Positions 1 through 9,235 of a DNA stretch of 64,000 nucleotides are shown here, piece by piece (the stretch's first letter is position 1; every line of letters begins with the position of its first letter). A program made the translations under genes and the position numbers. The notes beneath the pieces are model-generated. The model made no database searches, was not told the DNA's origin, and saw only the letters and a list, made by a program, of their open reading frames with translations. Origin of the DNA: Paenibacillaceae bacterium (lineage in GTDB: Bacteria > Bacillota > Clostridia > Lachnospirales > Lachnospiraceae). The stretch lies in NCBI GenBank assembly GCA_015057705.1, contig SVDU01000002.1, positions 124,001 through 188,000 of the forward strand, in the 5' to 3' direction.

Positions 1-1161
1 CATTTTATTAAATTCATTCCAGCTGATTTTAGTTGTCATAAAGTACCGGATTCCACATTTTTTCATAATCTGGGGCAGCGCCGCCGAATAACCAAATACA
101 TCTGGAAGCCACAAAATCACATTGTCTGTTCCAAACTCTTCCCGGAAGAATTCCTTTCCGTGAAGGAACTGCCTGACCAGTGATTCTCCAGAAGATAAGT
201 TGCAGTCCGCCTCCACAAACATGCCGCCCTCTGTTTCCCATCTTCCCTCTGTCACACGTTTCTTAATCTCTTCATAGACATCGGGAGCGTTCTTTTTCAC
301 ATATTTGTAAAGCTGGGGCTGGCTGGACATGAAGACATATTCCGGATACTGTCTCATCAGTTCCAGAACTGTAGAAAAGCTTCTCACTGCTTTATCTTCT
401 GTAACAGCCAGAGTCCACAGCCACGCCACATCAATGTGGGTATGTCCAACACAGCATATGGTTTTACTTTCTTCGCCACAGTAGCGGTCATAAAATGCTT
501 CCTTCATATAGCTGGAAGCCTTTTTTAAGCTCTCATAGTATTCCGGTGAATACTCTTTTCTTAAATCCAGCAGATTCAAAGATTCATTTGCTGCCGATAA
601 AATGGCAATGCAGCTGCTGTCACCGTCAGGCAGCAGTTTTGCTGCTTCATAGGGAACGGATACATCATAAAAATACTGTTCCGTCTCCTGGTCGAGAATG
701 CGGATTTTAGAATCCATCACCAGCTTAAAATTCTGGTCTCCCGTAAAAGCAGATAAAATAATCCGGAAGGTTTCTCCTGCTTTTGCCTGTCTTGTTAAAA
801 GCACTTCCCGATGATTTACATCAAGCCCCTGGCGCCTGATTCCATTTATATAAATGGTAAACTGGGGATTGGTAGCATCCCAGAAGCCTTCCCTTCCTGT
901 CCGCAGTTCATAAACCACACACTGGTCTTCCCATTCCTCCGGTATGGTAACTTCCGTTTCAAACCAGTAATACTCCCTGTGTCCACCCCAAAGTTCTTCT
1001 TTTGACAGCACCTCCCATGACTGGGTATCCAGATCCCTGACGTGCTCAAACCGTTCTGCCGATTTAAGCATCCGGTACTCTGAAACCAGAATATCTTCTT
1101 TATAGATCAAAGACTGTAAATCACTTAACAGCTTGCCGATTCTCTCTTTTATTAATATCAC
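1..1161 (-). CDS. Alpha-mannosidase, glycoside hydrolase family 38 (3' part outside window)
   Basis: Reading the minus strand from a GTG at 1161 gives 387 open codons to the window edge, so the C-terminal half is missing. The start is fixed by a strong AAGGAGGG five bases upstream. The protein has an N-terminal beta-sandwich-like region and then the GH38 zinc-site motif HTHIDVAWLWT and the nucleophile motif WLPDVFGYS, in which the aspartate attacks alpha-mannosidic bonds. It lies 21 bases behind a CUT1 permease gene, so it probably trims mannose from imported oligosaccharides in the cytoplasm; no signal peptide is seen. The family is clear; the exact linkage is not. Confidence 0.93.
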   Translation of the reverse strand, partial: MILIKERIGKLLSDLQSLIYKEDILVSEYRMLKSAERFEHVRDLDTQSWEVLSKEELWGGHREYYWFETEVTIPEEWEDQCVVYELRTGREGFWDATNPQFTIYINGIRRQGLDVNHREVLLTRQAKAGETFRIILSAFTGDQNFKLVMDSKIRILDQETEQYFYDVSVPYEAAKLLPDGDSSCIAILSAANESLNLLDLRKEYSPEYYESLKKASSYMKEAFYDRYCGEESKTICCVGHTHIDVAWLWTLAVTEDKAVRSFSTVLELMRQYPEYVFMSSQPQLYKYVKKNAPDVYEEIKKRVTEGRWETEGGMFVEADCNLSSGESLVRQFLHGKEFFREEFGTDNVILWLPDVFGYSAALPQIMKKCGIRYFMTTKISWNEFNKM

Positions 1162-1182
1162 GTGTATTCCCTCCTTTTTTTA

Positions 1183-2004
1183 TCAGCCCTTGGCTGCTCC
1201 GGCCATATTAAAGCCTTTTGACATGTAATTCTGAGACAGAACATAAAGGACAATGGAAGGAACTGCATAAACTGCGGAATACGCTGCCAACTGTCCATAG
1301 ATCACCATTCCGTGCTGCCCGAAAAACTGATAAAGTGTCACCGAAGCGGGAAACTTATCCAGGGTCTGCAGCAAAATATATGGCACAAAGAAATTGCCCC
1401 AGCTTCCTGAAAAGGTGAAAATAAAAACCACACAAATCCCCGGAAACATGAGAGGTGCAATAATCTTTCTTAAGCTGTCAAAGGCAGAAGCCCCGTCCAC
1501 CCATGCAGCCTCCTCCAGCTCCACTGGCACATTATCCATAAAATTCTTCATCAGCCAGATTCCATACGGCATTGATGTTGCCGTAAGAAATAATATGAGC
1601 CCTCCAATCTTATCATACAACCCAACGGTCAGAAACATTTTATAAACGGGAACCATTACTGCTGTAATGGGAAGTGAGGTCATAAATAAAATCGTATATA
1701 AAAACATGTTCTTATAACGAAGTTCGTATCTTGACAGGGGATATGCCGCAAAACCGGCAATCAGCACCACCAGTACGGACTGCCCTAAAGAGATTAGAAG
1801 CCCATTTCCAAACGCTCTCTGATTTGCCTGATTAAGCAGTATGGTTTTATAATTTTCCATGGACCACTGAGACGGCATCTTCACCGCCTGGGAAGCATTG
1901 GCATCAAAGGAGGCAAGTAAAATCCAGAGAAGAGGCAGGGCAAATATTACAGCTAAAATTGTGAGTACCAGGTAAGGGATTGTTTTACGAAATTTCCAAT
2001 ACAT
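1183..2004 (-). CDS. Carbohydrate ABC transporter permease, MalG/CUT1 type
   Basis: This 273-residue protein has about six hydrophobic segments and the cytoplasmic EAA loop (EEAAWVDGASAFDSLRKI, near residue 165) that docks on the ATPase. Its length and loop fit the second permease of CUT1 sugar importers. It lies 12 bases after the partner permease and directly before the GH38 mannosidase, so the likely substrate is a mannose-containing oligosaccharide (inference). No ATPase gene is present locally; CUT1 systems of Firmicutes often share a distant MsmX-type ATPase. Confidence 0.93.
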   Translation of the reverse strand: MYWKFRKTIPYLVLTILAVIFALPLLWILLASFDANASQAVKMPSQWSMENYKTILLNQANQRAFGNGLLISLGQSVLVVLIAGFAAYPLSRYELRYKNMFLYTILFMTSLPITAVMVPVYKMFLTVGLYDKIGGLILFLTATSMPYGIWLMKNFMDNVPVELEEAAWVDGASAFDSLRKIIAPLMFPGICVVFIFTFSGSWGNFFVPYILLQTLDKFPASVTLYQFFGQHGMVIYGQLAAYSAVYAVPSIVLYVLSQNYMSKGFNMAGAAKG

Positions 2005-2016
2005 GTGGTTGCCTCC

Positions 2017-2895
2017 TTAATCATTTCTCATAATTCTGGTATAAAATACGCTAAGAACAATTCCAATCACCAGGAGGATCATGGATATGGCAGTTCCATA
2101 TCCCAGCTGCTGGGAAATAAATGCCTGTCTGTACATAAAGATGGGAAGAGTCAGGGTTTTTGTTCCCGGACCGCCGCCTGTCATCATATAAATCAATCCG
2201 AACACTCCAAGAGTGGACAGAGTATTTAGCATGGTATTGGTTGCAATGGTATTTTTAATGCATGGGAGGACAATCCGGATCATGGTCTGAAAAGGCCCTG
2301 CTCCATCCACTCTTGCCGCTTCCTCAATATCTGCTGGAACCCCATCAAGGGCTGACTGGAAGTTCATCATGGAAAATGCTGTCCCGTGCCAGATATTTGC
2401 CAGTATTACCGTAAGCATGGGAACTGCAAATAAAAATTCCACTTGCGGCAGATGGAAAAAAGAAAAAATCTGGTTTAAAGTCCCGCCGTCTCCAAAGAAT
2501 GTACTGCAGCAAAGAGCTACCACAACCTCAGGCATTATCCAGCCTGCCAAAAAAATGGGACCTACAATCCCTCTGAAAACCCTGTTTTTATTTCTCATAT
2601 TAAGAGCGATGATAAAACCTAAAACCTGCTGCCCAATCAGACTTCCAAGCAGGAATACCAGAGTGTTACCAATGCTGATGCGGACAGTTCTGTCTTTAAA
2701 CATGGTAAAATAGTTACTCAGTCCGATAAATTTTAGCTGCCTGGCATTCTCCCCTGACAAAGCCAGGTTTGTAAAAGAGTAATATACCGTTAGCAGAATG
2801 GGTGCGACAAAGAAAACTAGCAGAAGCAGGACTGACGGCATTAACAGTACCGATTTTTTTGCCTCTTCCAACAGGCCGCTTTGTTTTTTCTTCAT
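2017..2895 (-). CDS. Carbohydrate ABC transporter permease, MalF/CUT1 type
   Basis: This 292-residue membrane protein carries a lysine-rich cytoplasmic N-terminus, about six membrane segments and an EAA loop (EEAARVDGAGPFQTMIRI, near residue 190). It would form the channel heterodimer with the next permease. The ATG follows a GGAGGCAAC ribosome site. The order binding protein, MalF-like, MalG-like is the standard CUT1 operon order. Confidence 0.93.
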   Translation of the reverse strand: MKKKQSGLLEEAKKSVLLMPSVLLLLVFFVAPILLTVYYSFTNLALSGENARQLKFIGLSNYFTMFKDRTVRISIGNTLVFLLGSLIGQQVLGFIIALNMRNKNRVFRGIVGPIFLAGWIMPEVVVALCCSTFFGDGGTLNQIFSFFHLPQVEFLFAVPMLTVILANIWHGTAFSMMNFQSALDGVPADIEEAARVDGAGPFQTMIRIVLPCIKNTIATNTMLNTLSTLGVFGLIYMMTGGGPGTKTLTLPIFMYRQAFISQQLGYGTAISMILLVIGIVLSVFYTRIMRND

Positions 2896-2927
2896 AGTTG
2901 CCTCCTTATGGAATGGGGTAAAAGGGA

Positions 2928-2954
2928 AGGGCAGGTACTGAACTAACCTGCCCT
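2928..2954 (-). promoter_or_regulatory. Intercistronic hairpin after sugar-binding protein gene
   Basis: A perfect 9-bp inverted repeat (AGGGCAGGT / ACCTGCCCT, 9-base loop) lies between the binding protein stop and the permease start. No T-run follows on the minus strand, so it is more likely a 3' stabiliser or partial attenuator that keeps binding-protein mRNA above permease mRNA than a full terminator. Confidence 0.5.
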
Positions 2955-2973
2955 CTCTGACCTCATTCTGACT

Positions 2974-4395
2974 TTACTTTTCCACTACATTTTCCGCGCC
3001 TACGCTGTTGGTCACATCTGACTTATACTGAGCCATTGCATCCTCCGGGCTGGTACCGGACACGACGGATTCTACCATCGTCTGAATGTGGGTGGTAACG
3101 GTGGTATACTGGCTGTTTCTCGGACGATAGAACGCTCCTGAGAGGAAGCCGGTGCAGGTTTCCATAAACGGCTGGGATGAATAGGAAGCATCTTTTGCAA
3201 TGTCGGTTCTTGTGGCAATATTTCCCTGAGCAATAATGGTATCTAAGTAAACATCATAGCTCATGCAGTGTTTGATAAAATCCATGGCTGCATCTTTTTG
3301 ATCGGACAGATTTGGTATGGATAATGCCCAGCCACCTGACATGGTAACGCTGCCCGGCGCCTGTCCTTCACTGGTCGGCATCGCTGCAATTCCAAGCTTA
3401 TCTTTATACTCCGGCCATGGTGCAGCTCCTGTCTCCTTGTAGTTCCCTGTCATCCAGTACCCGTCTAAGGAGATGGCTAACTTGCCTTTTGGTAAATACT
3501 CTCTGGAAGCGATGTTTCCTGCCTCACCATTTAATACTTTTGATAAGGAAGGACCGTAACCATCTTTATAAATTGTGCTTACAAAATTTAAGGATTTTAA
3601 AATATTATCGCTTTTTACAATCCATTTGTTGTTATCAAGAAGCTGCTCTCCTGTTCCGTAAAGAAGCATCTCATAGGTCTGCATGGAAGTGGCTTCGCCG
3701 GTTGCTACACCGGAGTTGCACCAGAATGGTACTACATCCGGACATTTTTCTTTAATAACCTTACAGGTATCAAGAACATCCTGCCAGGTTTTTGGCTGCC
3801 AGTTGGTGTCAAGTCCTGCTGCTGCAAATACATCCTTGTTATACCAAAGCCCTCTGGTATCTGTACAATAGGGAATTCCATAGACACTACCGTCATCATA
3901 GGTAACGCCATCTACCAGTGCACCGTAGAAGGTTCCGTCATTCCACTCCTTATAATCCTTTAAATAACTGGATAGATTGGTTAAATATCCGGCTGCCACG
4001 TCTGAGGGCAGCTGGAAGGTATCTTCACATACGATATCCGGTGCCGTATCGGCAGACTGAAGAGCCAGAGCCACCTTTGCAAAATAATCTCCCTCTGATG
4101 CAGTGATTGGTGCAATATCCAGCTCAATGGAGTCTTTTTTGTCATAGGTTTCATAGGCGTGTTCAAACCACTTTTTCAGCACATCGCTTCCGTCATTTCG
4201 AAAGGTAATGCTGATCTTTGTCTTTCCTGCTGCCGCTGTTGTCTGACCGGCTGGTTTTTCCGTTTCCTTTTGTGTTGCTGCCGCTGTACTTCCTCCCTGG
4301 GTCTCTGACTTGCCTCCTGCCCCCTGACAAGCCGTTAAGGAAAGCGCCATAACTGAAGCAAGCGCTGCTGCCTGAATCCGTTTCATTTTTTTCAT
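2974..4395 (-). CDS. Extracellular sugar-binding lipoprotein of ABC transporter (SBP family 1)
   Basis: This 473-residue protein has a lipoprotein signal peptide ending in the lipobox LTAC, then a low-complexity Ser/Thr/Ala/Gln linker to about residue 60, then a family 1 solute-binding fold. It would capture an oligosaccharide outside the membrane and deliver it to the two permeases encoded just downstream. An AAAAGGAGAGGGT site precedes the ATG. The substrate is inferred only from the neighbouring mannosidase. Confidence 0.93.
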   Translation of the reverse strand: MKKMKRIQAAALASVMALSLTACQGAGGKSETQGGSTAAATQKETEKPAGQTTAAAGKTKISITFRNDGSDVLKKWFEHAYETYDKKDSIELDIAPITASEGDYFAKVALALQSADTAPDIVCEDTFQLPSDVAAGYLTNLSSYLKDYKEWNDGTFYGALVDGVTYDDGSVYGIPYCTDTRGLWYNKDVFAAAGLDTNWQPKTWQDVLDTCKVIKEKCPDVVPFWCNSGVATGEATSMQTYEMLLYGTGEQLLDNNKWIVKSDNILKSLNFVSTIYKDGYGPSLSKVLNGEAGNIASREYLPKGKLAISLDGYWMTGNYKETGAAPWPEYKDKLGIAAMPTSEGQAPGSVTMSGGWALSIPNLSDQKDAAMDFIKHCMSYDVYLDTIIAQGNIATRTDIAKDASYSSQPFMETCTGFLSGAFYRPRNSQYTTVTTHIQTMVESVVSGTSPEDAMAQYKSDVTNSVGAENVVEK

Positions 4396-4430
4396 AATAC
4401 CCTCTCCTTTTTATTTGTTAGATGAATCAT

Positions 4431-4460
4431 AGCATAAGACATTTCCCCGGTGTATTCCAA
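4431..4460 (-). promoter_or_regulatory. Possible promoter for the sugar ABC/mannosidase operon
   Basis: On the minus strand TTGGAA (4455-4460) and TATGCT (4431-4436) are separated by 18 bases, about 35 bases upstream of the binding-protein start. It would let the transporter genes be transcribed separately from the sensor genes. Match quality is moderate. Confidence 0.4.
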
Positions 4461-4495
4461 ATTTTTAGAAAAGGGGTGTAATTTTAACCTCCGCC

Positions 4496-5752
4496 TTACC
4501 GTTCCAGAATGGCGCTGCGGATTTCTCCCTGAAGCCTTGATGAAACTGCCTGGGGCGTCATGGATTTGTCTCCGAAAAAGTCCGACATTGCCCCTGCAAT
4601 GGAATCTGAAATAATAAACCATGTGGAATAGGTGCTTTTTAAAACACTCTGGTTTCGTTCCCGTTCCACGAACTCATCAGAAAGTCCCCGCACTTTCCCC
4701 GGATTGATACGCACATCAGTTCTGACAGAAAGGCTATAGGTGTTTTTATAATAAGATTCAGCAACCTCCGGAGAAGTCATGTAATCCAGTAATTTTAATG
4801 CTTCCGCCTCATCTGCTGTCTCAGTAACCCCGATCATATCTCCCTGAAATAAAAAAGTCTGCTTTTGAATATAAGGAATTTCCGCTATCTCATAATTAAT
4901 CTGGCTGGCGGAATGCTCTAAAAGCGACATGGAGCTTAGCTTGGCAACCGCAATCTTTACATATCCACTGGAAAAAGCCTGCATAAGATCCTTCTGATTC
5001 CAGTTAATCACGTCCTGGGCAATGATTCCTTCATCTCTCATTTTTCCAAGTATCTCGTATAATTTCAGGCTGTTTTCCGAATCCAGGCCCCGAAGATTCC
5101 CCCCTGCCGAATAGACCAGTTGAAGAAAACTGGAAGCAATATCTTCCTTATTTCTGACTGCAATCCCAAAACTGTAGGTCCCCAGACTTTTGGTCTCTCT
5201 GCAAAGATTATAAAAATCATCCATATTATCAGGGATCTCTTTTTTGTATCTGGCTAAATGGTCTTTGTTATAAAACACAACATATGGATTGCTTGTAAAG
5301 GGTACGCCATAGCAGATTCCATTTACCACACAGCTGCCATAGGCATGCTTTAAAAACCGGCTGGTTCTCTCCCCCGTCATATAATCGGACAGATCCCGCA
5401 AAATATCCATAGACTGGAGTGCAGGCGTCATCACGCTGTCACAGATAATTAAGTCAGGAAGGCTGTTCTGATCCTTATATAGACAGAGCTGCTTTTGAAA
5501 TGCAGACTGAGCCACATATTCAGTAACCACCTTGGGATTACCCGGTATGGCAGAATATTCATCCAGCATTTTCTTTAAGTATTCATCACTTTCATCCTCT
5601 TCATAAACTGCCATAATCACCAGCTTTTTTTCTTCATTTGAAGGGCGGTGTACCACATTGGTTTCCCTGCTGAAATTAACCAGAACACACATCAGCAAAA
5701 GAAATACAACGGTCCAGGTTAAAATCAGTAATTTACCAATTCTACGGTTCAA
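4496..5752 (-). CDS. Membrane-anchored solute-binding protein linked to a YesM/YesN pair
   Basis: This 418-residue protein resembles family 1 extracellular binding proteins but starts with an uncleaved-looking membrane segment (about residues 8-27) and lacks a lipobox, since the only cysteine there is preceded by Met. Its start is 3 bases after the stop of the response regulator, so it is translated with the two-component genes and not with the transporter. It may present sugar to the sensor kinase or be an accessory binding protein; its role is inferred from position. Confidence 0.8.
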   Translation of the reverse strand: MNRRIGKLLILTWTVVFLLLMCVLVNFSRETNVVHRPSNEEKKLVIMAVYEEDESDEYLKKMLDEYSAIPGNPKVVTEYVAQSAFQKQLCLYKDQNSLPDLIICDSVMTPALQSMDILRDLSDYMTGERTSRFLKHAYGSCVVNGICYGVPFTSNPYVVFYNKDHLARYKKEIPDNMDDFYNLCRETKSLGTYSFGIAVRNKEDIASSFLQLVYSAGGNLRGLDSENSLKLYEILGKMRDEGIIAQDVINWNQKDLMQAFSSGYVKIAVAKLSSMSLLEHSASQINYEIAEIPYIQKQTFLFQGDMIGVTETADEAEALKLLDYMTSPEVAESYYKNTYSLSVRTDVRINPGKVRGLSDEFVERERNQSVLKSTYSTWFIISDSIAGAMSDFFGDKSMTPQAVSSRLQGEIRSAILER

Positions 5753-5755
5753 GGT

Positions 5756-7261
5756 CTATACCCCCTTTCTGTAATCCGACGGACAGACTCCTGCAATGGA
5801 ACGAAACACCTTATTAAAATACTTGGTGTCCTTATACCCCACAAGCTCCGCTACCTCATAGATTTTATATTTACCGGAGGCAAGCAGCTTTTTTGCCGTA
5901 CTGATGCGAAATTCCCCTAAAAATGCAGTAAAGTTGATCCCCATTTCCTTGGTAAACAGCTTGCTTAAGTATTCCGGCGTGATTCCTACCAGCTCCGCCG
6001 CGTCGGTCAGGGATATTTCCCTGGCATAGTTCTGTCTTATGAATCCAATGACATTTAAAATCATCCCATTGTCTGTCAGTGCTCCGCTGTCCCTTTCATC
6101 TGTCACCATACCGATAATCTTCCAGTAATTATTTAAAAATACCTCTCTGATTCCGGTTTTCATCATATCGTTTAAAAGATACTGGTACAGCCCGTCTATA
6201 TCTTTTTCCTTCATCAGTTCTCTTGCTGTATCAAGAATTGCCATGACAAAACGTACCGTATGATTTTTTATTGTTTCAGGCCGTTCTCTGCTTAAAATTA
6301 CCTGTTCCTCAAAAAGCCCAGCCATTCGTCTGATACCGTCCTGATTTCCATTCTTTATTTCCCGCTTTACTCCATGCTCCAAATATTCCGGATATTCAAT
6401 CCGCTCAAAAACCACTCCTTTCATAAGCTCCTGATCAATAATACAGCTTTCCGAGAACAGGAAACTGTAAGATAAGCTGTCCTGCATCTGCCGGATGACA
6501 TCCTTTAATTCTCCAATCCCATAGATGCTTTCAAAACTAATTAAAAATTCTCCCTTCTCCTTCAGTTGTTTTAAAATTCTGGTCTGAAACAGATTTTTTA
6601 AATAGCGTACGCTTTGTCCGTCTAATATCATCACCAGTATCTGCCTTTCATAAGGCAGCAGAAAGGTATAAAAGTTTGTCAGGCAGTTTACTTCCAGACT
6701 ATCCTTAAGCAGTTCAGCCATCTGCTTTGTGGTATCCTCCAGAATGCTTTCCGACTGTATTAAAAACAGAGAAATCTCCTGACCGTTCTGGTAGCGGATT
6801 TCACCTGCAAACTGCCTCATAGCTTCCTCTTTTAACTCTCCTGTCAGCAAAGAAAACAGCAGCTGCTGGGGTGATACCGTCTTTGCCCTGGTCTTTGACA
6901 GCCTGTTTTCCACCGTCTCTAACACACTCATAATATCTTCTACGCTCAAAGGCTTTAAAAGATATTCCACTACAGACAGCTGAATTGCCTTCTGTGCATA
7001 TTCAAATTCCGAATAGCCAGTCAGTACAACTGCAGCAGCCTCACACCCCTCTTTTCTCATCCGCTCAATCATGACCAGGCCGTTCATCTGAGGCATGTTA
7101 ATATCTGTAATGACCACATCAGGCTGTAACCGCAAAGCCTCAAAAAGTCCCGTTTCACCATCACTTGCCCCTCCCACCACCTGGTGGCCGGTATATGTCT
7201 CGATAATTTTAATAATTCCGTTTCTTGTGTTGGGTTCATCTTCTACAACGAGAATTCTCAT
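5756..7261 (-). CDS. Response regulator, YesN/AraC type
   Basis: This 501-residue protein has an N-terminal receiver domain (phospho-acceptor Asp53 in ITDINMP) and a C-terminal AraC-type double helix-turn-helix (about residues 400-500, including EVAELVGYKDTKYFNKVF). The middle 250 residues are the poorly conserved linker usual in YesN proteins. It is encoded 21 bases after the YesM-like kinase and probably activates the downstream sugar transport genes. Confidence 0.93.
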   Translation of the reverse strand: MRILVVEDEPNTRNGIIKIIETYTGHQVVGGASDGETGLFEALRLQPDVVITDINMPQMNGLVMIERMRKEGCEAAAVVLTGYSEFEYAQKAIQLSVVEYLLKPLSVEDIMSVLETVENRLSKTRAKTVSPQQLLFSLLTGELKEEAMRQFAGEIRYQNGQEISLFLIQSESILEDTTKQMAELLKDSLEVNCLTNFYTFLLPYERQILVMILDGQSVRYLKNLFQTRILKQLKEKGEFLISFESIYGIGELKDVIRQMQDSLSYSFLFSESCIIDQELMKGVVFERIEYPEYLEHGVKREIKNGNQDGIRRMAGLFEEQVILSRERPETIKNHTVRFVMAILDTARELMKEKDIDGLYQYLLNDMMKTGIREVFLNNYWKIIGMVTDERDSGALTDNGMILNVIGFIRQNYAREISLTDAAELVGITPEYLSKLFTKEMGINFTAFLGEFRISTAKKLLASGKYKIYEVAELVGYKDTKYFNKVFRSIAGVCPSDYRKGV

Positions 7262-7282
7262 GCCTGTCCTGCCTCCTGCCTG

Positions 7283-9031
7283 CTATTCAAATAATATTTC
7301 TGCCCTGACTGTTGTCCCGTTTCCGTCTGACTCAATTTCAAAATGACCCTCGTCACCGTAGTAATACTTGATTCGCATAATCACATTCCTCACACCGATG
7401 CTCCCCTCCAGAGAGCTGGCGGAATAATCGTAATGATTGAGTTCATGGATTAATTCAGAATCCATTCCTTTTCCATTGTCTTTCACCTCAAACAGCAGAT
7501 GCCTCTCCCCCTTTTTTCTGATGGTTATGGTGATTAAATCCTCTCCTGATTTACCTGGGAAACCATGATTAATGGAATTTTCAATGAGAGGCTGAAATAA
7601 AAGCTTATGCATCTTAAGATCCATCACTACCTCTTCAATATCCATAATGCAGTGGAAGGAAAAGGAAAAACGCTGCTGTTGGAGAAATATGTACTGCTTC
7701 AAATACTCAGTCTCGCTTCTTACAGTGACCACGCCATTGCTTTTATGGATACTGTAACGCAGAATATTGGCCAGATTTTTTAACATCTTACTGATTAAAA
7801 ACTGTTCATTTTCTATTGCAATCCAGTTAATGGCATCCAGGGTATTATAAAGAAAGTGGGGATTGATCTGTGCTTCCAGTGCCTTTAGCTCCGCATTCTT
7901 CTCCCTTAAAAGAGCTTCCTTTTCCATCCTGCCTGACTGGTCTATCTTTGTAACCATGTGGTTAAAATGCCTTGCAATGGTTCCGAATTCATCCTGCCAG
8001 GAATGGCTGATCTGGACTGTATAATCCCCTTTGTATGCCTTATCCATGGCTGATGTAATCTTCTCCACCCTGACCTGAAGGGACTGGGCAAACCGGAGCA
8101 TGATCAGAATGCTGGTGATTATAATCAGGATTGTCAACAGGATAATAACTTCAAAAATATATTTAAAATCCTTCAAAAGCTCTCTGTTATCCCGTATGGT
8201 AACCAGCACATACTGACCATTTAAAACCGGTTTTGTGTAGATACTGGAAAAACGCACCTTAGTCGCCGGCTCAATTCTTGTTCCGATCAGCTCTGCCCGG
8301 TTACTGGAGATAATGGTTCCATTGGTATCACAAAGAAAGGATACGGTCCTGTCCTGTTTGTCTTCCTGAGAATACGTCTCCCTGATCCGTTCTTCATCCA
8401 GGCAGATTAAAATACTTCCTACCGTCCCCTGTCTGTAATTGTTAATATCCGCAATCCTGTGACCCAGGTAAATAATATTCCGGCTGGTTCCGTTATCTTC
8501 CTTCCGGTTAATCATGTCAGAATAAACAGTTCTGGTATTTAAAAACGTCTCATCTGCCACTTCCAGCCAGCTTTTATCCCTGTTTGGAAAGCAGAAGCTG
8601 TTCATGGTGCTGTTGGTAACAGAGTCATACCCAATGCACTCTTTTTTCTGCGTTACCACCGCAATACCCAGAATCTCCGGGTGTAAGTAAGATATATTTT
8701 CCAGATCATCTTCCAGTTCCTTCTTTATGAGATAATAATTTCTGGAATCCCAGACATTTAATTTTTCAAGCTTCAGTGCATATTGGTTCTCTGTATAGAT
8801 CGACATGATAATGCTGTCATACTGGGAAAAATAATCCTCAAGTCCCTTCTGTGACAGCTTCATATTGCTTTCCATTAAAATGTCTGTCTGACGTTTTAAC
8901 GTGCTGGCAGCAATAATGCAGGTGATTGTCTCCATTATCATTAACGGTACGATGGAACCTGCCAGCAAAATAATAAGAGTTTTTTTTGCTATACTATAGC
9001 TTTTATATCTGTTAAGTAGTTTTCTTATCAA
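7283..9031 (-). CDS. Sensor histidine kinase, YesM type
   Basis: This 582-residue kinase has a membrane segment near residues 17-39, an extracellular sensor region of about 250 residues, a second membrane segment near 290-312, a HAMP-like region, the histidine motif NPHFLYNTLDAINW and a GHKL ATPase domain (NSINHGF; DNGKGM; IGVRNV). The start is TTG at 9031, supported by AAAGGAG six bases upstream. It would sense an extracellular sugar or binding-protein complex and phosphorylate the adjacent YesN-type regulator. Confidence 0.93.
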   Translation of the reverse strand: MIRKLLNRYKSYSIAKKTLIILLAGSIVPLMIMETITCIIAASTLKRQTDILMESNMKLSQKGLEDYFSQYDSIIMSIYTENQYALKLEKLNVWDSRNYYLIKKELEDDLENISYLHPEILGIAVVTQKKECIGYDSVTNSTMNSFCFPNRDKSWLEVADETFLNTRTVYSDMINRKEDNGTSRNIIYLGHRIADINNYRQGTVGSILICLDEERIRETYSQEDKQDRTVSFLCDTNGTIISSNRAELIGTRIEPATKVRFSSIYTKPVLNGQYVLVTIRDNRELLKDFKYIFEVIILLTILIIITSILIMLRFAQSLQVRVEKITSAMDKAYKGDYTVQISHSWQDEFGTIARHFNHMVTKIDQSGRMEKEALLREKNAELKALEAQINPHFLYNTLDAINWIAIENEQFLISKMLKNLANILRYSIHKSNGVVTVRSETEYLKQYIFLQQQRFSFSFHCIMDIEEVVMDLKMHKLLFQPLIENSINHGFPGKSGEDLITITIRKKGERHLLFEVKDNGKGMDSELIHELNHYDYSASSLEGSIGVRNVIMRIKYYYGDEGHFEIESDGNGTTVRAEILFE

Positions 9032-9085
9032 GTCCGGCTCCTTTTGTTGTATAATTCAGATAATTTAATCGTATTTTCTTTTGCT

Positions 9086-9115
9086 ATTATAGCACATATT
9101 GCCAATAACAGGCAA
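9086..9115 (-). promoter_or_regulatory. Sigma-A-type promoter of the YesM/YesN operon
   Basis: TTGCCT (9110-9115) and a perfect TATAAT (9086-9091) are spaced by 18 bases on the minus strand, about 55 bases upstream of the kinase start. The group II intron stops just upstream and leaves this promoter intact. Confidence 0.7.
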
Positions 9116-9144
9116 TCCGCACATACATGGATTGTTTCACGTAA

Positions 9145-9215
9145 TAAAGTAGGGTAGCCTATTTCTAGGCTACCCCCTTATCAAACCGTACGTGCGCTAT
9201 TAACGCATACGGCTT
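9145..9215 (-). other. Group II intron domains V and VI
   Basis: Domain V is 9183-9215: the arms AAGCCGT and ACGGTTT close a 33-base hairpin with inner pairs and a small bulge, as in the catalytic core. Domain VI is 9145-9182: a 9-bp stem (GGGTAGCCT / AGGCTACCC) followed by CTACTTTAT at the 3' splice end, where the branch-point adenosine is expected. Intact V and VI suggest that splicing is possible. Confidence 0.8.
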
Positions 9216-9235
9216 ACCAATTGTAGCTTTATAAT

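Noticed and set aside
4392-4622. 76-residue minus frame between the two binding proteins
   Set aside because: It overlaps the end of a confident binding-protein gene in another frame and shows no protein features.
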